Source of the DNA: an uncultured Lachnospiraceae bacterium | GTDB lineage: Bacteria; Bacillota; Clostridia; Lachnospirales; Lachnospiraceae | Assembly: GCA_902476265.1 (NCBI GenBank) | Contig: CABSCP010000002.1 | Span: 1 to 64,000, forward strand | Reading direction: 5' to 3' | DNA length: 64,000 nt | Shown here: positions 54,455 through 64,000 of the stretch, piece by piece | Layout of the letters: every line of letters begins with the position of its first letter | Position numbering within the stretch: the stretch's first letter is position 1 | Translations under genes and position numbers: made by a program | Notes under the pieces: generated by a model | Databases searched by the model: none | Told to the model about the DNA's origin: nothing | The model's input: only the letters and a program-made list of their open reading frames with translations

Positions 54455-54965
54455 ATGAATTTTCATTATATTGATATGGATTCTTATAAAAGGAAAGCGC
54501 ATTTTGAATATTTTGGCAGTCTGGCCTATCCCTATGTGGGCGCTACGGTGAATGTAAAAATTACCGGTCTGCCGGACTTCCCACACAGTGGCGCTGGAGG
54601 ATGATACCTATTGCTATTGTACTCTGGATAGCAGGATGCCTTTTACGGAATATCTGCCTTATGCGGTGGACATGCAGGAAAAGGCAAAAGCACAAAAGAG
54701 GGTGTCGGATGATGCCGATGGGAACGAACTGATTTTTGTTTCCACCCTTCCCTGGTTTTCCTATACCTCCCTGGTCCAGCCGGTGCCACTGCCTGCCGAC
54801 AGCAACCCCAGGATTACCTGGGGAAAATATTTTAGACAGGATGGAGAACAGTGGATACCGGTAACGGCTTTGTGTCATCACGGGCTGGTAGACGGCCTTC
54901 ATATTGCCGGATTTTATCAGAATCTGGAAGAGCAGATAAAGAGCATGTTGCAGCGCATTCAGTGA
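54455..54965 (+). pseudogene. chloramphenicol acetyltransferase (CAT)-like gene, internally deleted and frameshifted
   Basis: The first frame (54455-54604) begins FHYIDMDSYKRKAHFEYFGSL, which matches the CAT N-terminus. The second frame (about 54567-54965) continues with SHTVALEDDTYCYCTLDSRMPFTEYLPYA and ends in HHGLVDGLHIAGFYQNLEEQI, with the catalytic HHxxxDG. The joint, VNVKITG to SHTV, lacks about 50 residues and shifts the frame by one. So the gene is broken, though both ends including the catalytic His are intact. A GGAGG site and a start codon remain. Confidence 0.8.
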
Positions 54966-55040
54966 CCGGTAACAGAAAAATTTATAAAGACAGCGACAGA
55001 GGCTGCCCGCAGCGGTGGAGAGAGCGACACCGGCGGACAG

Positions 55041-55087
55041 CTTTTCTTGTACAATAGGAAACGAAGTTTCCTATTGTACAAGAAAAG
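55041..55087. repeat. 22-bp perfect inverted repeat
   Basis: Arms at 55041-55062 and 55066-55087 are exact complements around a GAA loop. The arms start with CTTTTCTTGTACAATAGG. There is no T tract, so it does not look like an ordinary terminator. Confidence 0.85.
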
Positions 55088-55156
55088 ACGCTCCGCTGTG
55101 GATGCGCACTCGCGCAAAAAGGTATATGTTGCCTGTTGGCAACCGCGCTCGGCGAG

Positions 55157-55185
55157 AGTGTGCGCTAAAACGCGCACACTTTTTG
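55157..55185 (+). terminator. rho-independent terminator-like hairpin
   Basis: AGTGTGCG (55157-55164) pairs with CGCACACT (55173-55180), followed by TTTT. It would end transcription coming from the left before the adhesin promoter. Confidence 0.7.
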
Positions 55186-55256
55186 TACATGAATTCACCA
55201 AAAATATACAAAAGGTAGCAAAAAAGATCAAAATGTTGCACAAAAAATCAAAACTA

Positions 55257-55292
55257 TTGACGCGAAAAAATGAGAATGTTAAGATCTTAACA
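55257..55292 (+). promoter_or_regulatory. adhesin promoter with 16-bp palindromic operator
   Basis: TTGACG (55257-55262), 17-base spacer, TAAGAT (55280-55285). A perfect 16-bp palindrome TGTTAAGATCTTAACA (55277-55292) covers the -10 box. This is a strong operator candidate: a dimeric repressor here would block transcription. Confidence 0.6.
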
Positions 55293-55330
55293 GAATAATG
55301 TTATAAAAAAAGTAGAAAAGGGGAGATAAA

Positions 55331-58300
55331 ATGAGTAAAAAAAGGAAAAAGTATGGATTACGGCAATTTTTTACTGTTTTTATGTGTATTGTTATATTTT
55401 CCACATCTTTTACCGGTGATTTGTTTGCAGAAGAACCGGAAAGCAATGCCGTGGAAGAGAATTCTGACGACGGCGGGCCTGTGACAGAAGAAGCAGAGGA
55501 ACAGGAAGGAGGCGGGGATCAGGGCAACGATATAGTTTCATCTGTTCCCGGCAGCGAAGCCGTAGAGGATGCGGGAACCGGAAATCCGGATGATACAGGA
55601 AGTGCTGCGGCTACGGAAAATGGAACCGGTTCAGAATTTCCGTCGGATATGGAGGATGAAACTTCATCGGAAACCGGAACTGACGGACAGGAAAACGGCA
55701 CTGCAGAAACCACAACGGAAAGTAAGACAGAGCCTGTTACGGAGACTGCGTCCGAAACTCTGACGGAGACGGAAACAGAGACGGAAAGCGCCACTGAAAC
55801 GCTTACGGAAACCGAGACAGCAACTGAGACGGAAACCGAGACAGAGACAGAGACGGAAACCGAGACAGAGACAGAAACCGAAACGGAGACTGAGACGGAA
55901 ACCGAAACGGAAACCGAAACCGAATCCGTGGAAGAGGAGCCGGTTGACTGGGCATCTTTTGCGGATGCTTTGAAAATGAAGCTCGCCGGTTTTTCCTTCC
56001 GGCTGGTGGGAGAAGAGGAGGACATCGAAATCGGCGCCGATGGTTCGACGTTGGATCTTTCGGATATTCCGGCGCAGGATGTGGGGAGTGCAGCAGTTTT
56101 GCTGGACTTCTCTTTGGCATGTGATGGGGATGACAGACAGATAAAAGCCGGGGATTATGCGGTATTCACTGTTGAAGCGGAAGGAATTGCCCTGCTGGAT
56201 GCGTCGGGTGATGCAGTAGACAGTAAAGGAAATGCGGTGGCGTCCGTAAGCGTGGGAGGCGGACGGGTGACTCTCACTTTTACAGAAGAGGCGGAAGGAC
56301 ATAGCGTATCCGGCAGTTTCAGGCTTCCGGTGACCTTCCTTCTGGATAACCTGGGCGAAGAGCCTTTCTCGGGCAGCCTGGAGATGAGCGGCAGCGGGGA
56401 TTCCGGCTCTCTGGCTTCCTGGGAAGTCATCTGGCCTGCGGCGGTTTCCATGCGGAATCTGCTTTTGTACCGCGTCTCCGGTGTGAGGGTGCTGGAAACG
56501 GAAGGCAGCGTAGTGATGCATAAAGTGTGGCTGGATAACAATAAGGCCGACAGGCCGGATCTGATAAAAGAAGGGAGTCTCACTCTTTCCTTCCGGATTG
56601 AGGATGCAGCTTCGGACGGACCCGACGCAGGTGGCGAGTGGGTGGAATTGACGGAAAAAACGCAGGGAAAAATCGGGCTCGATGCGCTTCCGGAACAGAT
56701 AGATGCAGAAGATAAAGGTGTGGGATACGTCGATTATTCGTTGAATGATCTGCCTTCAAAAATTAGGGTGGACGGGCAGGAAAAGACGGTCAGCTATAAG
56801 CTGGAAGAGAATGGAAACGGGCTGTCGGATTATATTTCTGAGAAAGATACAAATGACGGGACTGTATACAACATCCTGAAAACAGATTACCGTGCAACTG
56901 TGGTAATAAAAAACGGGAAAGAAGAAAAAGAAGCGCCTGCTGGAATCAGCCTGATTGGGGAAACAACCGATGGTCAGGTGGGAGAAGCCCAAAGTCTGGA
57001 CGGACACTGGAAAAAACAGGAGGATGGCAGCTATATTCTGCTTACAGAAGGCCTTTCTCTGCCCATGTTTACGAGGGAAGGAAAAGAAATCGTCTATAGG
57101 GCAGAAGTTTCTGAGAATATCCGGATTTCAGGTTTGGAGACTGGGGACACAGTCGATATCATTTACGATAATGCAAAAAGCCCCAATCACGGTACGGATA
57201 CAACGGCATGTTTTTCCGGTGGAACGATCACGCTGACCAGAAAAGGGCAGAAGGAATATGAGGCAAAAAAGAAATGGCTGGATGACGGTACGACGGAAAC
57301 GGTAAAAAAACGTCCGGGCGGAACGCTGCGGCTTTGGCGGTACACGGATAAGAACAAAAACGACTTTCAAACCGCTTCACGGGTACAGGCAGAAGGGAAG
57401 GATATCGTCTGTGATCTCGACACAGAGCAAAATGAATATCTGATTCAATATAAGAAAGCGGATGGAACCCCATACCTGTTTGAAAAATACGATCCGGACG
57501 GTTATCCGTATGTTTATTTTGTACGGGAAAGTCTGGAAGGGGGAAATTATGTGCAGGAAATTGAATCTGCACAAAAAGAACTGGTAAGTGAGGGCTGTGT
57601 CTATAACGGCGATATTTTATCTAACCGTATTGAAGAAAATATCCGTGTGGAAGCAAAGAAAATATGGGTGGCAGCTTCCGAACAGGGTGTGCTGAAAAAT
57701 GCTGCGGTTACGCTGGAATTAGAGCGGAGATTGAGCGGCAGCACGGAACAGAATGAATGGGAAACCTATCAGACAGTCACAATGAAAGCGTTTTCTAATC
57801 TGGTCACTTCGGATACGATAGGAGTCACAGTTCCCAAATATGATGAACATGGAAAGAAATATGAATACCGCTGGGAAGAAACCGAGGTTACTTTTGGCGG
57901 GGAGCAGCTGGATCTGACAGATTTGGGTGAGGGGAAGCGCTCCTTTACAATGAACGGAGAGAAGTACGAGTCCGAGCAGAAGGAAGATTCGGATGAAAAT
58001 GGGAATATGACCACAACCATCACCAACAGGCTGGTGGGGGAAGTCAATTATCATATCATCAAAAAATGGCAGGATAAAGGTGGGAATGCCGTAACACCTC
58101 CCGCAAATGCAAAGTTAGAGGTCAAGCTTTTTTCAGATGTCAGGCAGGAAGAAAAAACAGTGTGCCTCAATTTGAAACTGGACGGAAAAACTTCTAAAGA
58201 GACAGCGGAAGTGAACGGGAAAGAGGATGTTTCCGTAGAATATGGGAAGCAGAATGACGGCAGCTGGACGGTGGATATTATCGGATTACCTAAATTTGAT

Positions 58301-61300
58301 GAAGATGGTTACCGCTATAATTATGATGCCTATGAAGGGACTCTGACAAATGCCGGAGATTGGTATTTGGCCGATGTGGAGTACGGAAAAACAGAAACGG
58401 AGGATCCTGTCACCACCTTTATCAATCGCCAGGGAGATGGAGAACGGGTACGCATTAAGGTACAGAAAGTCTGGCGTGATGACGGGGATGTCAAAACCCG
58501 GGGCCCGGTGACGGTTGGAATTTATAAAAAAGGGGAGGCTGATAACGCCCAAAACTGTCTGAAATCAGTGGAACTTAAGGCAGATCACAACTGGTGGAAG
58601 TGGGTGGAACTCGACAGCAAAGATGGGAAAACAGCTGAAGATTTTGAAATCCGGGAAGAAAAGATTACGGTGGACAACCAAGATTATAAGCCAGGCGAAG
58701 GCTTCCGTAATTCTTATGCCGGAGAGGTGAAACTGACAGAAAATCAGATTGCAACGAAGAATCATGTTTATAATATTACTTATTCGTTAGAGAAGGATAG
58801 CCTTTCAGACTCCGGGGAGGAAATCCTCACAGTAACCAACACCAGATTTGGTTATGTGGACATAGACTTAAAAAAAATCTGGAACGACCTGGACGATGAT
58901 TACGCGAAACGGCCTGAAGCACAGTTTGTTTTAAGCTGTGACAGCAAAGATTATCTGAATAATCCAAGTGCTTTCGATGAGGATGGATATTATACTGCAG
59001 AAAGTATCACAGGGAAAGATGGTAAATTGATTCCGATGAAGCAGGCTGTCCAGCGGTCTGAAGATATTGCCCAGGGAAAACCAACCACGTACTATTTTAA
59101 AGGACTGCCCAAATATGATACAAAGGGAAAGGCCATCCACTACAGAGTGGAAGAGGTATGGACAAATCCGGACGATGCTGCCGAAAACGATTACGGCATC
59201 CGGTATACGGACGGAAGTTATGTGTATGGGGATCATGACCACAATGACCGTCAAAGCCTGACGATCACCAATACCAGACAACAGATGAAGGAAGTGAAAT
59301 TCCATAAAGCCTGGTTTGACACCTGGGCTTATGAAAAAGGAAAACGTCCGGACATTTATGTGACCCTCTATATGACAGATTCGAAGCATGAAACCCCGGA
59401 GCCGGTTCATGGTTATAAAGCCCATATTTGGACCAGCGACAGCACGAACGGGGCATATCGGTGGACTTGTACCTTCCCCAAGCTGCCAAAGTATGATGAG
59501 AAAGGAAAGGAAATTAAGTATTATGCCCATGAGAATATGTCTGTTGGAAATGCAGCGGATTTCGATTATCTGGAAGCGGAATACTATGAAAATCTGAATG
59601 ATGAAAATGAATGCGACATATATGCGCAGGATAACAGTACCCGCCTCATTCCCGAAGACGGCTGGTTTGTAAACCGGCTGAAAAAAGAAATCACGATTGA
59701 GGGAAGGAAACTGTGGAGAAACGTTCCGTCAGGATTTCCTACGGACGAGTTTCCTGATATTGATGTAAAGCTCACCCAAAAGTTAACAGGCCATTCAGAT
59801 AAGGAGCTTTACGAAAAAACTTATGCGATGAAAGATTTAGATCGCCATGGGAATGAATTCCGGTTCACCATTGAGAAAGACAGAGAGGGAAAAACACTTC
59901 CAAAGTATGATGAATACGGCAAACTCTATGAATATGTTCTGACCGAGACGTTTGAGGATAATGTGAATGCCTATCAGCATCCTGTTACGAATTCCTTTAC
60001 GATAACAAATATCTATGAAGCAACAGGGGAAGGCAGCCTGGAAATAATGAAACAGTGGGAAAATCATGGCTCCGGCATTGAGTTTCCGGCGGTGACTTTC
60101 GTTTTACAGAGACGCTACCAGAAGAAGTCTGCGACAGGATGGCAGGATGATGACTGCTCAGAATGGGAAAACGTGGAGACAGTGAATGTTTCTTCTACTG
60201 ACAGTGAGAATTGGTCGAAAAAGTTTGAAGGGCTTCCTGTTTATGCGCCGAACTTAAAAGAATACCAATACCGGGTGGTGGAAAAGGCGGTTCCCGGCTA
60301 TCAGGCGAAAATTCAGGCTGCAGGAGGAACAGTAGAAGTTTCTACAGGGGACGAATGGGCATCTGCTCCGGTGTGGTTGAAGAAAGATGGAAATAAGATA
60401 ACCCCTGAAATTATTTTTACAAATAGCTATCTAAAGGATCAAACGGTGCAATTGGAAGGGCGGAAAGTGTGGGACGATTACAGCAACTTGTTTCATACCA
60501 GACCTCAGAATATCACTCTGACCCTTTATCGCAGGGCAGAGGCCCAGCCGGAACAGGAAAACGAAATTCCAGAGGAAAAACTGTTAGAATTTCAAGCGGA
60601 GAATTCATCAGGAACCGATGTATTGCCTGTAATAACCTGGTTAAATAAAGAAACGGATAGCTGGACCTATACCATATCCGGGCTGCAGCAGTATGCGCCA
60701 AATGGCATGCCATGGATTTATAAAGTTATGGAAGAACCACTGGATCATGCGTACCAATCTACACCGGAAAATGGCGAGGAAGTATATGCGGATCGTGCAG
60801 AAGACGGTAAGCTTATTGTGTCGGATATTACCAATAAGTTATCTACTGGCGTAAGGGTAACAAAGAAATGGGATTCTTTAGATAACATTTTGCGCGGTGA
60901 ATTCAGTTGTAAAGTTGGGCTTCAGATAAAACTACCAGGGGAAAATACATGGGGAGATGCGAAGGAGTATTTTGAAGGACAGTTTGCACCTGCTGTGCCA
61001 AATGATGTATGGACTAAGTTTTTGAAGAGCATAGAAGAAAAGATACTGGCAGGAAGCAGTGTAGAGGTGACAGATGAATATTTGAAGCTTCCTGCAGGAA
61101 TCTATGAGAATGGTAATTGGAAGTCATATCAATACCGGGTTGTGGAGACAGCAATCTTAAAAAAGAACCCGGATCAGGAAATTAAGGTAAATGTAGAGAA
61201 AGACGGAAAGTATACAGTTGAAGCGGGTAACGGTCAGAAACCGTTGTTTTCGGTTACTGGCGTGGTGGATGAAAGCACAGGCAATACGACAATTACGAAT

Positions 61301-64000
61301 TCGCTGATGATTACCGGAAACAAAACCATAAAGCTGAAAAAAATATGGAGTGATTGTGGTGACACTTATGGAACGAAAACGAGGGAGAAAGTGCGGTTCC
61401 AACTGCAAAGAAAAGCCGGAGAAGATGGCAAATATGAGGATATCAGTGGCTGGGGTTATAACTGGGACGGAATGAATCCAAATCCTGATTTGGATGTACC
61501 GGATGATGAGATTACCCTGACGTTTTCGAACCTTCCGGCGTATGATCTGGAGGGAAAAGAGTATTTTTATCGTTTTGTTGAGATTTCAGGCGCAAATCAG
61601 ACGGATGGATCGGTAGTGATCGACAATGTGCTGATTACCAGTAAAGGAGACCGATATGAAATTTCATACGATGGAAGGGATAAGAATGGAAATGACCCTA
61701 TAAAAGGTGGCATTACCACAACGACAATTACAAATACGCTGACACCACTGACAGACATTGTGGTGAATAAGGTTTGGGAAGGTGATGCACCATTATCCAC
61801 AACAGTGAAGGTGGATTTGTTCCAGGAAGGTCCTGAGGGTGAAAAGTTATTTGATAGTCAGGAACTTAATGAGGGAAATAACTGGACATATAACTGGACC
61901 GGAGTGCCTAAAACAATCTATGATAAGAATGGCAATGAAATAGCGGATTATCAATACAGAGTGGTAGAACAGTCGATACCATCAGGTTATTACCCTATCT
62001 ATGGAACTGCTTTTAGCAGTAAAACTCTGATGTATAAAATTGAAAATCGGAAAACCCGTTTTACATTGAATAAGGTGGATCGTAATACCAGTGCTCCGCT
62101 GAACGGTGTAACATTTAGCGTTTATAGTACAGATAATCAAAATGATCCTGTTGTGACATGGACTAGGAACGTAGATACAGATAATAATGTTACAGTAAAT
62201 GTGACTCCGAAAGCGATGTGGGATGGAAACCAGATCGTAGGCCTTCCGATCGGTAACTATATCCTCAAAGAAGAGCAGTCTCCATCCGGCTATTTAGCGG
62301 TAGGGAATATTCCGTTTTCAATTCATAATGACGGCAGTTTAAGTCTGGCAAATGATGTAGTGCAGGACGTAGCTGTGGTCAGTAATGAAGAAGGAAAAAT
62401 AACGCTGACCATAAAAGATGAACAGATCAGAGGACATGTTCGGCTTCATAAGACGTTGGAAGGAAGTCCACTGTCAGGTGTAACCTTCTCCTTATATAAA
62501 AAAGTGGGAGATGGAGTACTCTTGATTGCGGAGAATCTGACCACGGATGCCGACGGAATCTGGAAATCTGAAGGCGCAGACGTTCAAAATTCGGACACGG
62601 GTGAACTGTTGAGTGCAGGCCTGACTTCCGGAACCTATTACTTTATCGAAACAGCAGGTACACCGGAAAATGTTTTGCCGGAAAAAACTGAAAAATTAGG
62701 GGAATTTATAATTTCAGACAGTGGAAGAAGTCAGCCGGCAGTTGAAGATGTAGAAGTTTCAAACGATCCATTCTCCGCTTCCATGCACCTGAAAAAAATG
62801 GATGCTGATGCCTCTGATCCGGCCAAGGCGCCTGTTGATAAGGTTCAATTTACTTTGTCCTGGCTGCCGGAAGGACTGGAAGATAAGGAGGGAAATTGGG
62901 AAATTGTAGTTCCTTCCACTGATAATGCCGGTATCACGGATGAGAAAGGAGAACTTACAGTCAACGGTCTGAAGAAGGGGATGTATCAGCTGACCGAAGT
63001 GCAGGCACACGGATACGACATTGCGGATACAAAAGCCTTTTCCTGTCAGTTCGTCATTCGCAATGCCGATCAGGGAAAAACGATTACCGTTAAATCCGAC
63101 GATCCCCATATTGTGCAGGGCTCTGTTCGAGGGACATTGACAGAAAAAGGAATTGTCAATAAGCGCCTGCCCGGCAGTGTAACCATTGAAAAGAAAGATG
63201 CTGAGGATACAAAGGCGCTTGACGGCGTCGGCTTTAAACTGATGAAGAAACAGGAAAACGGCGGTTTTGTTGACTGGCTGAAGGAATTATTCACAGGAAA
63301 AAAATATGAGGTGACGAAGGAATACAGTGCCGAAGAAGTTGAAAGCCAGCTGGAAAAGACAGGAAGACTGATCATTGAAAACCTGGAGTGGGGCGAATAC
63401 AAACTGGAAGAAACAAATCCCCTGAATGGATACAAGACGACAGGAACGAACGGTGAAACAGTGAGCATAGAGTTTGAAATCAGCCGGTATAACCGTGACC
63501 TGAGTTTTGTGGCAGAAAACGCGGTATTGAATTACAAAAACAGCCTGATCATTGTAAAAGAGGATCTGAATGGGAACCGGCTGGCAGGCGCAGAGTTTAC
63601 GCTGACGGAAAAGGACCCGGCAGCAGGAACAGAGCCGCAGGTGATTTATTTCACCATACCGGACGGTGCAGATGGTACTGAAGAGGGGAAATATGAGCTC
63701 AAAGGGCAGTTGACGGGTGGAAAAACCTATTATCTGGAGGAAACAAAAGCTCCCGAAGGATACGGACTGGTACCCAAGATACAGGTATCCATGGCGCTGG
63801 ATGGAAGTGTAACGTTTAAGAATGAAAGCGGAGGAACAACTTTACCGAATTCTTTTACAGTTAACAGCAATCAGCTTACCGTAAAAGATGCACCGATTGA
63901 TATTTCCGTTCAAAAGACCTCCTTTAGCGCTGAAGAAACAGGAGAAGGGGCAGAACTGACCGGAGCAGAGTTTAAGGTTAATCCGGCAGAAGGTTCCGGA
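55331..64000 (+). CDS. giant Cna_B/SpaA-repeat surface adhesin (3' end outside window)
   Basis: Open from ATG 55331 (AAGGGGAG upstream) to the window end: 2890 codons, no stop. Signal peptide to about A33 (FFTVFMCIVIFSTSFTGDLFA). Residues about 135-198 are a Thr-Glu dipeptide low-complexity stretch. From about residue 640, at least twelve Cna_B-like repeats start with a K-x-W motif (for example KKWLDD, KKIWVA, KVWRDD, KKIWND, KAWFDT, RKLWRN, KQWENH, RKVWDD, KKWDSL, KKIWSD, KVWEGD). Then about six SpaA-like domains follow (KVDRNTSAPLNGVTF, KKDAEDTKALDGVGF, KEDLNGNRLAGAEFTL). Such domains form isopeptide-locked stalks on the cell wall. The anchor (LPXTG) is not in view. Confidence 0.9.
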   Translation, partial: MSKKRKKYGLRQFFTVFMCIVIFSTSFTGDLFAEEPESNAVEENSDDGGPVTEEAEEQEGGGDQGNDIVSSVPGSEAVEDAGTGNPDDTGSAAATENGTGSEFPSDMEDETSSETGTDGQENGTAETTTESKTEPVTETASETLTETETETESATETLTETETATETETETETETETETETETETETETETETETETESVEEEPVDWASFADALKMKLAGFSFRLVGEEEDIEIGADGSTLDLSDIPAQDVGSAAVLLDFSLACDGDDRQIKAGDYAVFTVEAEGIALLDASGDAVDSKGNAVASVSVGGGRVTLTFTEEAEGHSVSGSFRLPVTFLLDNLGEEPFSGSLEMSGSGDSGSLASWEVIWPAAVSMRNLLLYRVSGVRVLETEGSVVMHKVWLDNNKADRPDLIKEGSLTLSFRIEDAASDGPDAGGEWVELTEKTQGKIGLDALPEQIDAEDKGVGYVDYSLNDLPSKIRVDGQEKTVSYKLEENGNGLSDYISEKDTNDGTVYNILKTDYRATVVIKNGKEEKEAPAGISLIGETTDGQVGEAQSLDGHWKKQEDGSYILLTEGLSLPMFTREGKEIVYRAEVSENIRISGLETGDTVDIIYDNAKSPNHGTDTTACFSGGTITLTRKGQKEYEAKKKWLDDGTTETVKKRPGGTLRLWRYTDKNKNDFQTASRVQAEGKDIVCDLDTEQNEYLIQYKKADGTPYLFEKYDPDGYPYVYFVRESLEGGNYVQEIESAQKELVSEGCVYNGDILSNRIEENIRVEAKKIWVAASEQGVLKNAAVTLELERRLSGSTEQNEWETYQTVTMKAFSNLVTSDTIGVTVPKYDEHGKKYEYRWEETEVTFGGEQLDLTDLGEGKRSFTMNGEKYESEQKEDSDENGNMTTTITNRLVGEVNYHIIKKWQDKGGNAVTPPANAKLEVKLFSDVRQEEKTVCLNLKLDGKTSKETAEVNGKEDVSVEYGKQNDGSWTVDIIGLPKFDEDGYRYNYDAYEGTLTNAGDWYLADVEYGKTETEDPVTTFINRQGDGERVRIKVQKVWRDDGDVKTRGPVTVGIYKKGEADNAQNCLKSVELKADHNWWKWVELDSKDGKTAEDFEIREEKITVDNQDYKPGEGFRNSYAGEVKLTENQIATKNHVYNITYSLEKDSLSDSGEEILTVTNTRFGYVDIDLKKIWNDLDDDYAKRPEAQFVLSCDSKDYLNNPSAFDEDGYYTAESITGKDGKLIPMKQAVQRSEDIAQGKPTTYYFKGLPKYDTKGKAIHYRVEEVWTNPDDAAENDYGIRYTDGSYVYGDHDHNDRQSLTITNTRQQMKEVKFHKAWFDTWAYEKGKRPDIYVTLYMTDSKHETPEPVHGYKAHIWTSDSTNGAYRWTCTFPKLPKYDEKGKEIKYYAHENMSVGNAADFDYLEAEYYENLNDENECDIYAQDNSTRLIPEDGWFVNRLKKEITIEGRKLWRNVPSGFPTDEFPDIDVKLTQKLTGHSDKELYEKTYAMKDLDRHGNEFRFTIEKDREGKTLPKYDEYGKLYEYVLTETFEDNVNAYQHPVTNSFTITNIYEATGEGSLEIMKQWENHGSGIEFPAVTFVLQRRYQKKSATGWQDDDCSEWENVETVNVSSTDSENWSKKFEGLPVYAPNLKEYQYRVVEKAVPGYQAKIQAAGGTVEVSTGDEWASAPVWLKKDGNKITPEIIFTNSYLKDQTVQLEGRKVWDDYSNLFHTRPQNITLTLYRRAEAQPEQENEIPEEKLLEFQAENSSGTDVLPVITWLNKETDSWTYTISGLQQYAPNGMPWIYKVMEEPLDHAYQSTPENGEEVYADRAEDGKLIVSDITNKLSTGVRVTKKWDSLDNILRGEFSCKVGLQIKLPGENTWGDAKEYFEGQFAPAVPNDVWTKFLKSIEEKILAGSSVEVTDEYLKLPAGIYENGNWKSYQYRVVETAILKKNPDQEIKVNVEKDGKYTVEAGNGQKPLFSVTGVVDESTGNTTITNSLMITGNKTIKLKKIWSDCGDTYGTKTREKVRFQLQRKAGEDGKYEDISGWGYNWDGMNPNPDLDVPDDEITLTFSNLPAYDLEGKEYFYRFVEISGANQTDGSVVIDNVLITSKGDRYEISYDGRDKNGNDPIKGGITTTTITNTLTPLTDIVVNKVWEGDAPLSTTVKVDLFQEGPEGEKLFDSQELNEGNNWTYNWTGVPKTIYDKNGNEIADYQYRVVEQSIPSGYYPIYGTAFSSKTLMYKIENRKTRFTLNKVDRNTSAPLNGVTFSVYSTDNQNDPVVTWTRNVDTDNNVTVNVTPKAMWDGNQIVGLPIGNYILKEEQSPSGYLAVGNIPFSIHNDGSLSLANDVVQDVAVVSNEEGKITLTIKDEQIRGHVRLHKTLEGSPLSGVTFSLYKKVGDGVLLIAENLTTDADGIWKSEGADVQNSDTGELLSAGLTSGTYYFIETAGTPENVLPEKTEKLGEFIISDSGRSQPAVEDVEVSNDPFSASMHLKKMDADASDPAKAPVDKVQFTLSWLPEGLEDKEGNWEIVVPSTDNAGITDEKGELTVNGLKKGMYQLTEVQAHGYDIADTKAFSCQFVIRNADQGKTITVKSDDPHIVQGSVRGTLTEKGIVNKRLPGSVTIEKKDAEDTKALDGVGFKLMKKQENGGFVDWLKELFTGKKYEVTKEYSAEEVESQLEKTGRLIIENLEWGEYKLEETNPLNGYKTTGTNGETVSIEFEISRYNRDLSFVAENAVLNYKNSLIIVKEDLNGNRLAGAEFTLTEKDPAAGTEPQVIYFTIPDGADGTEEGKYELKGQLTGGKTYYLEETKAPEGYGLVPKIQVSMALDGSVTFKNESGGTTLPNSFTVNSNQLTVKDAPIDISVQKTSFSAEETGEGAELTGAEFKVNPAEGSG

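Larger units (their letters stand above)
54966..55330. other. hairpin-rich intergenic stretch
   Basis: No gene is supported. It holds a 22-bp perfect inverted repeat, GC-rich small hairpins, a terminator and the adhesin promoter, listed separately. The density of inverted repeats suggests a repeated chromosomal element, which cannot be checked from one window. Confidence 0.6.

Noticed and set aside
55740..55925. CRISPR-like array
   Set aside because: The repeats are hexamer simple sequence without spacers, and encode the Thr-Glu tract.
55519..56025. Minus-strand frame rich in Ser-Val repeats
   Set aside because: It is only the complement of the Thr-Glu tract of the adhesin and has no independent support.

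Overview
The window looks like part of the chromosome of an anaerobic Firmicute, most likely a Lachnospiraceae member (Clostridia). The basis is family content and gene order: DUF4250, DUF4364, a CmpB-type membrane protein, an AgrD-like peptide, a RamA-like [2Fe-2S]/DUF4445 protein, a Rho with a low-complexity insert, the order rpmE - DUF1385 - prmC - prfA, YesM/YesN regulators, GH36/GH42 enzymes with sugar ABC importers, and a giant Cna_B adhesin. I see no rRNA, tRNA or CRISPR array.

Left region (1-7.7 kb): a decayed IS1182-type transposase is followed by a compact, AT-rich, seven-gene co-directional island (1171-7722). It encodes an Ig-like-fold protein, an AAA+ ATPase that resembles RuBisCO activase, an unknown protein that may be HORMA-like, a Trypco1 protein, a trypsin-like protease with Sel1-like repeats, a PIN-like/kinase-like/zinc-ribbon protein whose catalytic Asp appears to be replaced by Cys, and a TerY-like vWA protein. 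I read it as a multi-component conflict (anti-phage or stress) system with protease and kinase-like parts. It is the most novel element of the window.

7.8-10.5 kb: an XRE regulator, a LytTR response regulator and a GHKL sensor kinase, followed by a 47-aa cyclic-peptide precursor (AgrD-like) with no AgrB nearby. This is an agr-like quorum-sensing unit.

10.5-17.6 kb: clpB behind a promoter with a CIRCE-like site, DUF4250, a RamA-like ATPase, a YtrA-type GntR regulator, a 2-hydroxyacid dehydrogenase, a small membrane protein and a polysaccharide deacetylase. 17.7-24.2 kb: a CUT1 sugar importer (binding protein plus two permeases), a 718-aa predicted glycosidase-like protein and a LacI regulator; LacI-type palindromes flank the operon promoter. 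24.3-34.8 kb: mostly housekeeping or general genes (SDR, acyltransferase/DUF6320, esterase, CmpB-like, RarA, phosphodiesterase, DUF4364, TIGR01212 radical SAM, malic enzyme).

35.0-53.5 kb: rho and the rpmE-DUF1385-prmC-prfA cluster are separated by about 13.5 kb of sugar-use genes: EamA transporter, GH36 alpha-galactosidase, YesM/YesN two-component pair, a CUT2-like importer with two permeases, and GH42 beta-galactosidase. This reads as a galactoside-utilisation locus. 53.5-64 kb: an inositol-phosphatase-family protein, a broken chloramphenicol-acetyltransferase-like gene, a hairpin-rich intergenic stretch, and a Cna_B/SpaA repeat adhesin that runs off the end of the window (2890 codons without a stop). 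Functional statements are inferred from recognisable motifs; no database search was run.
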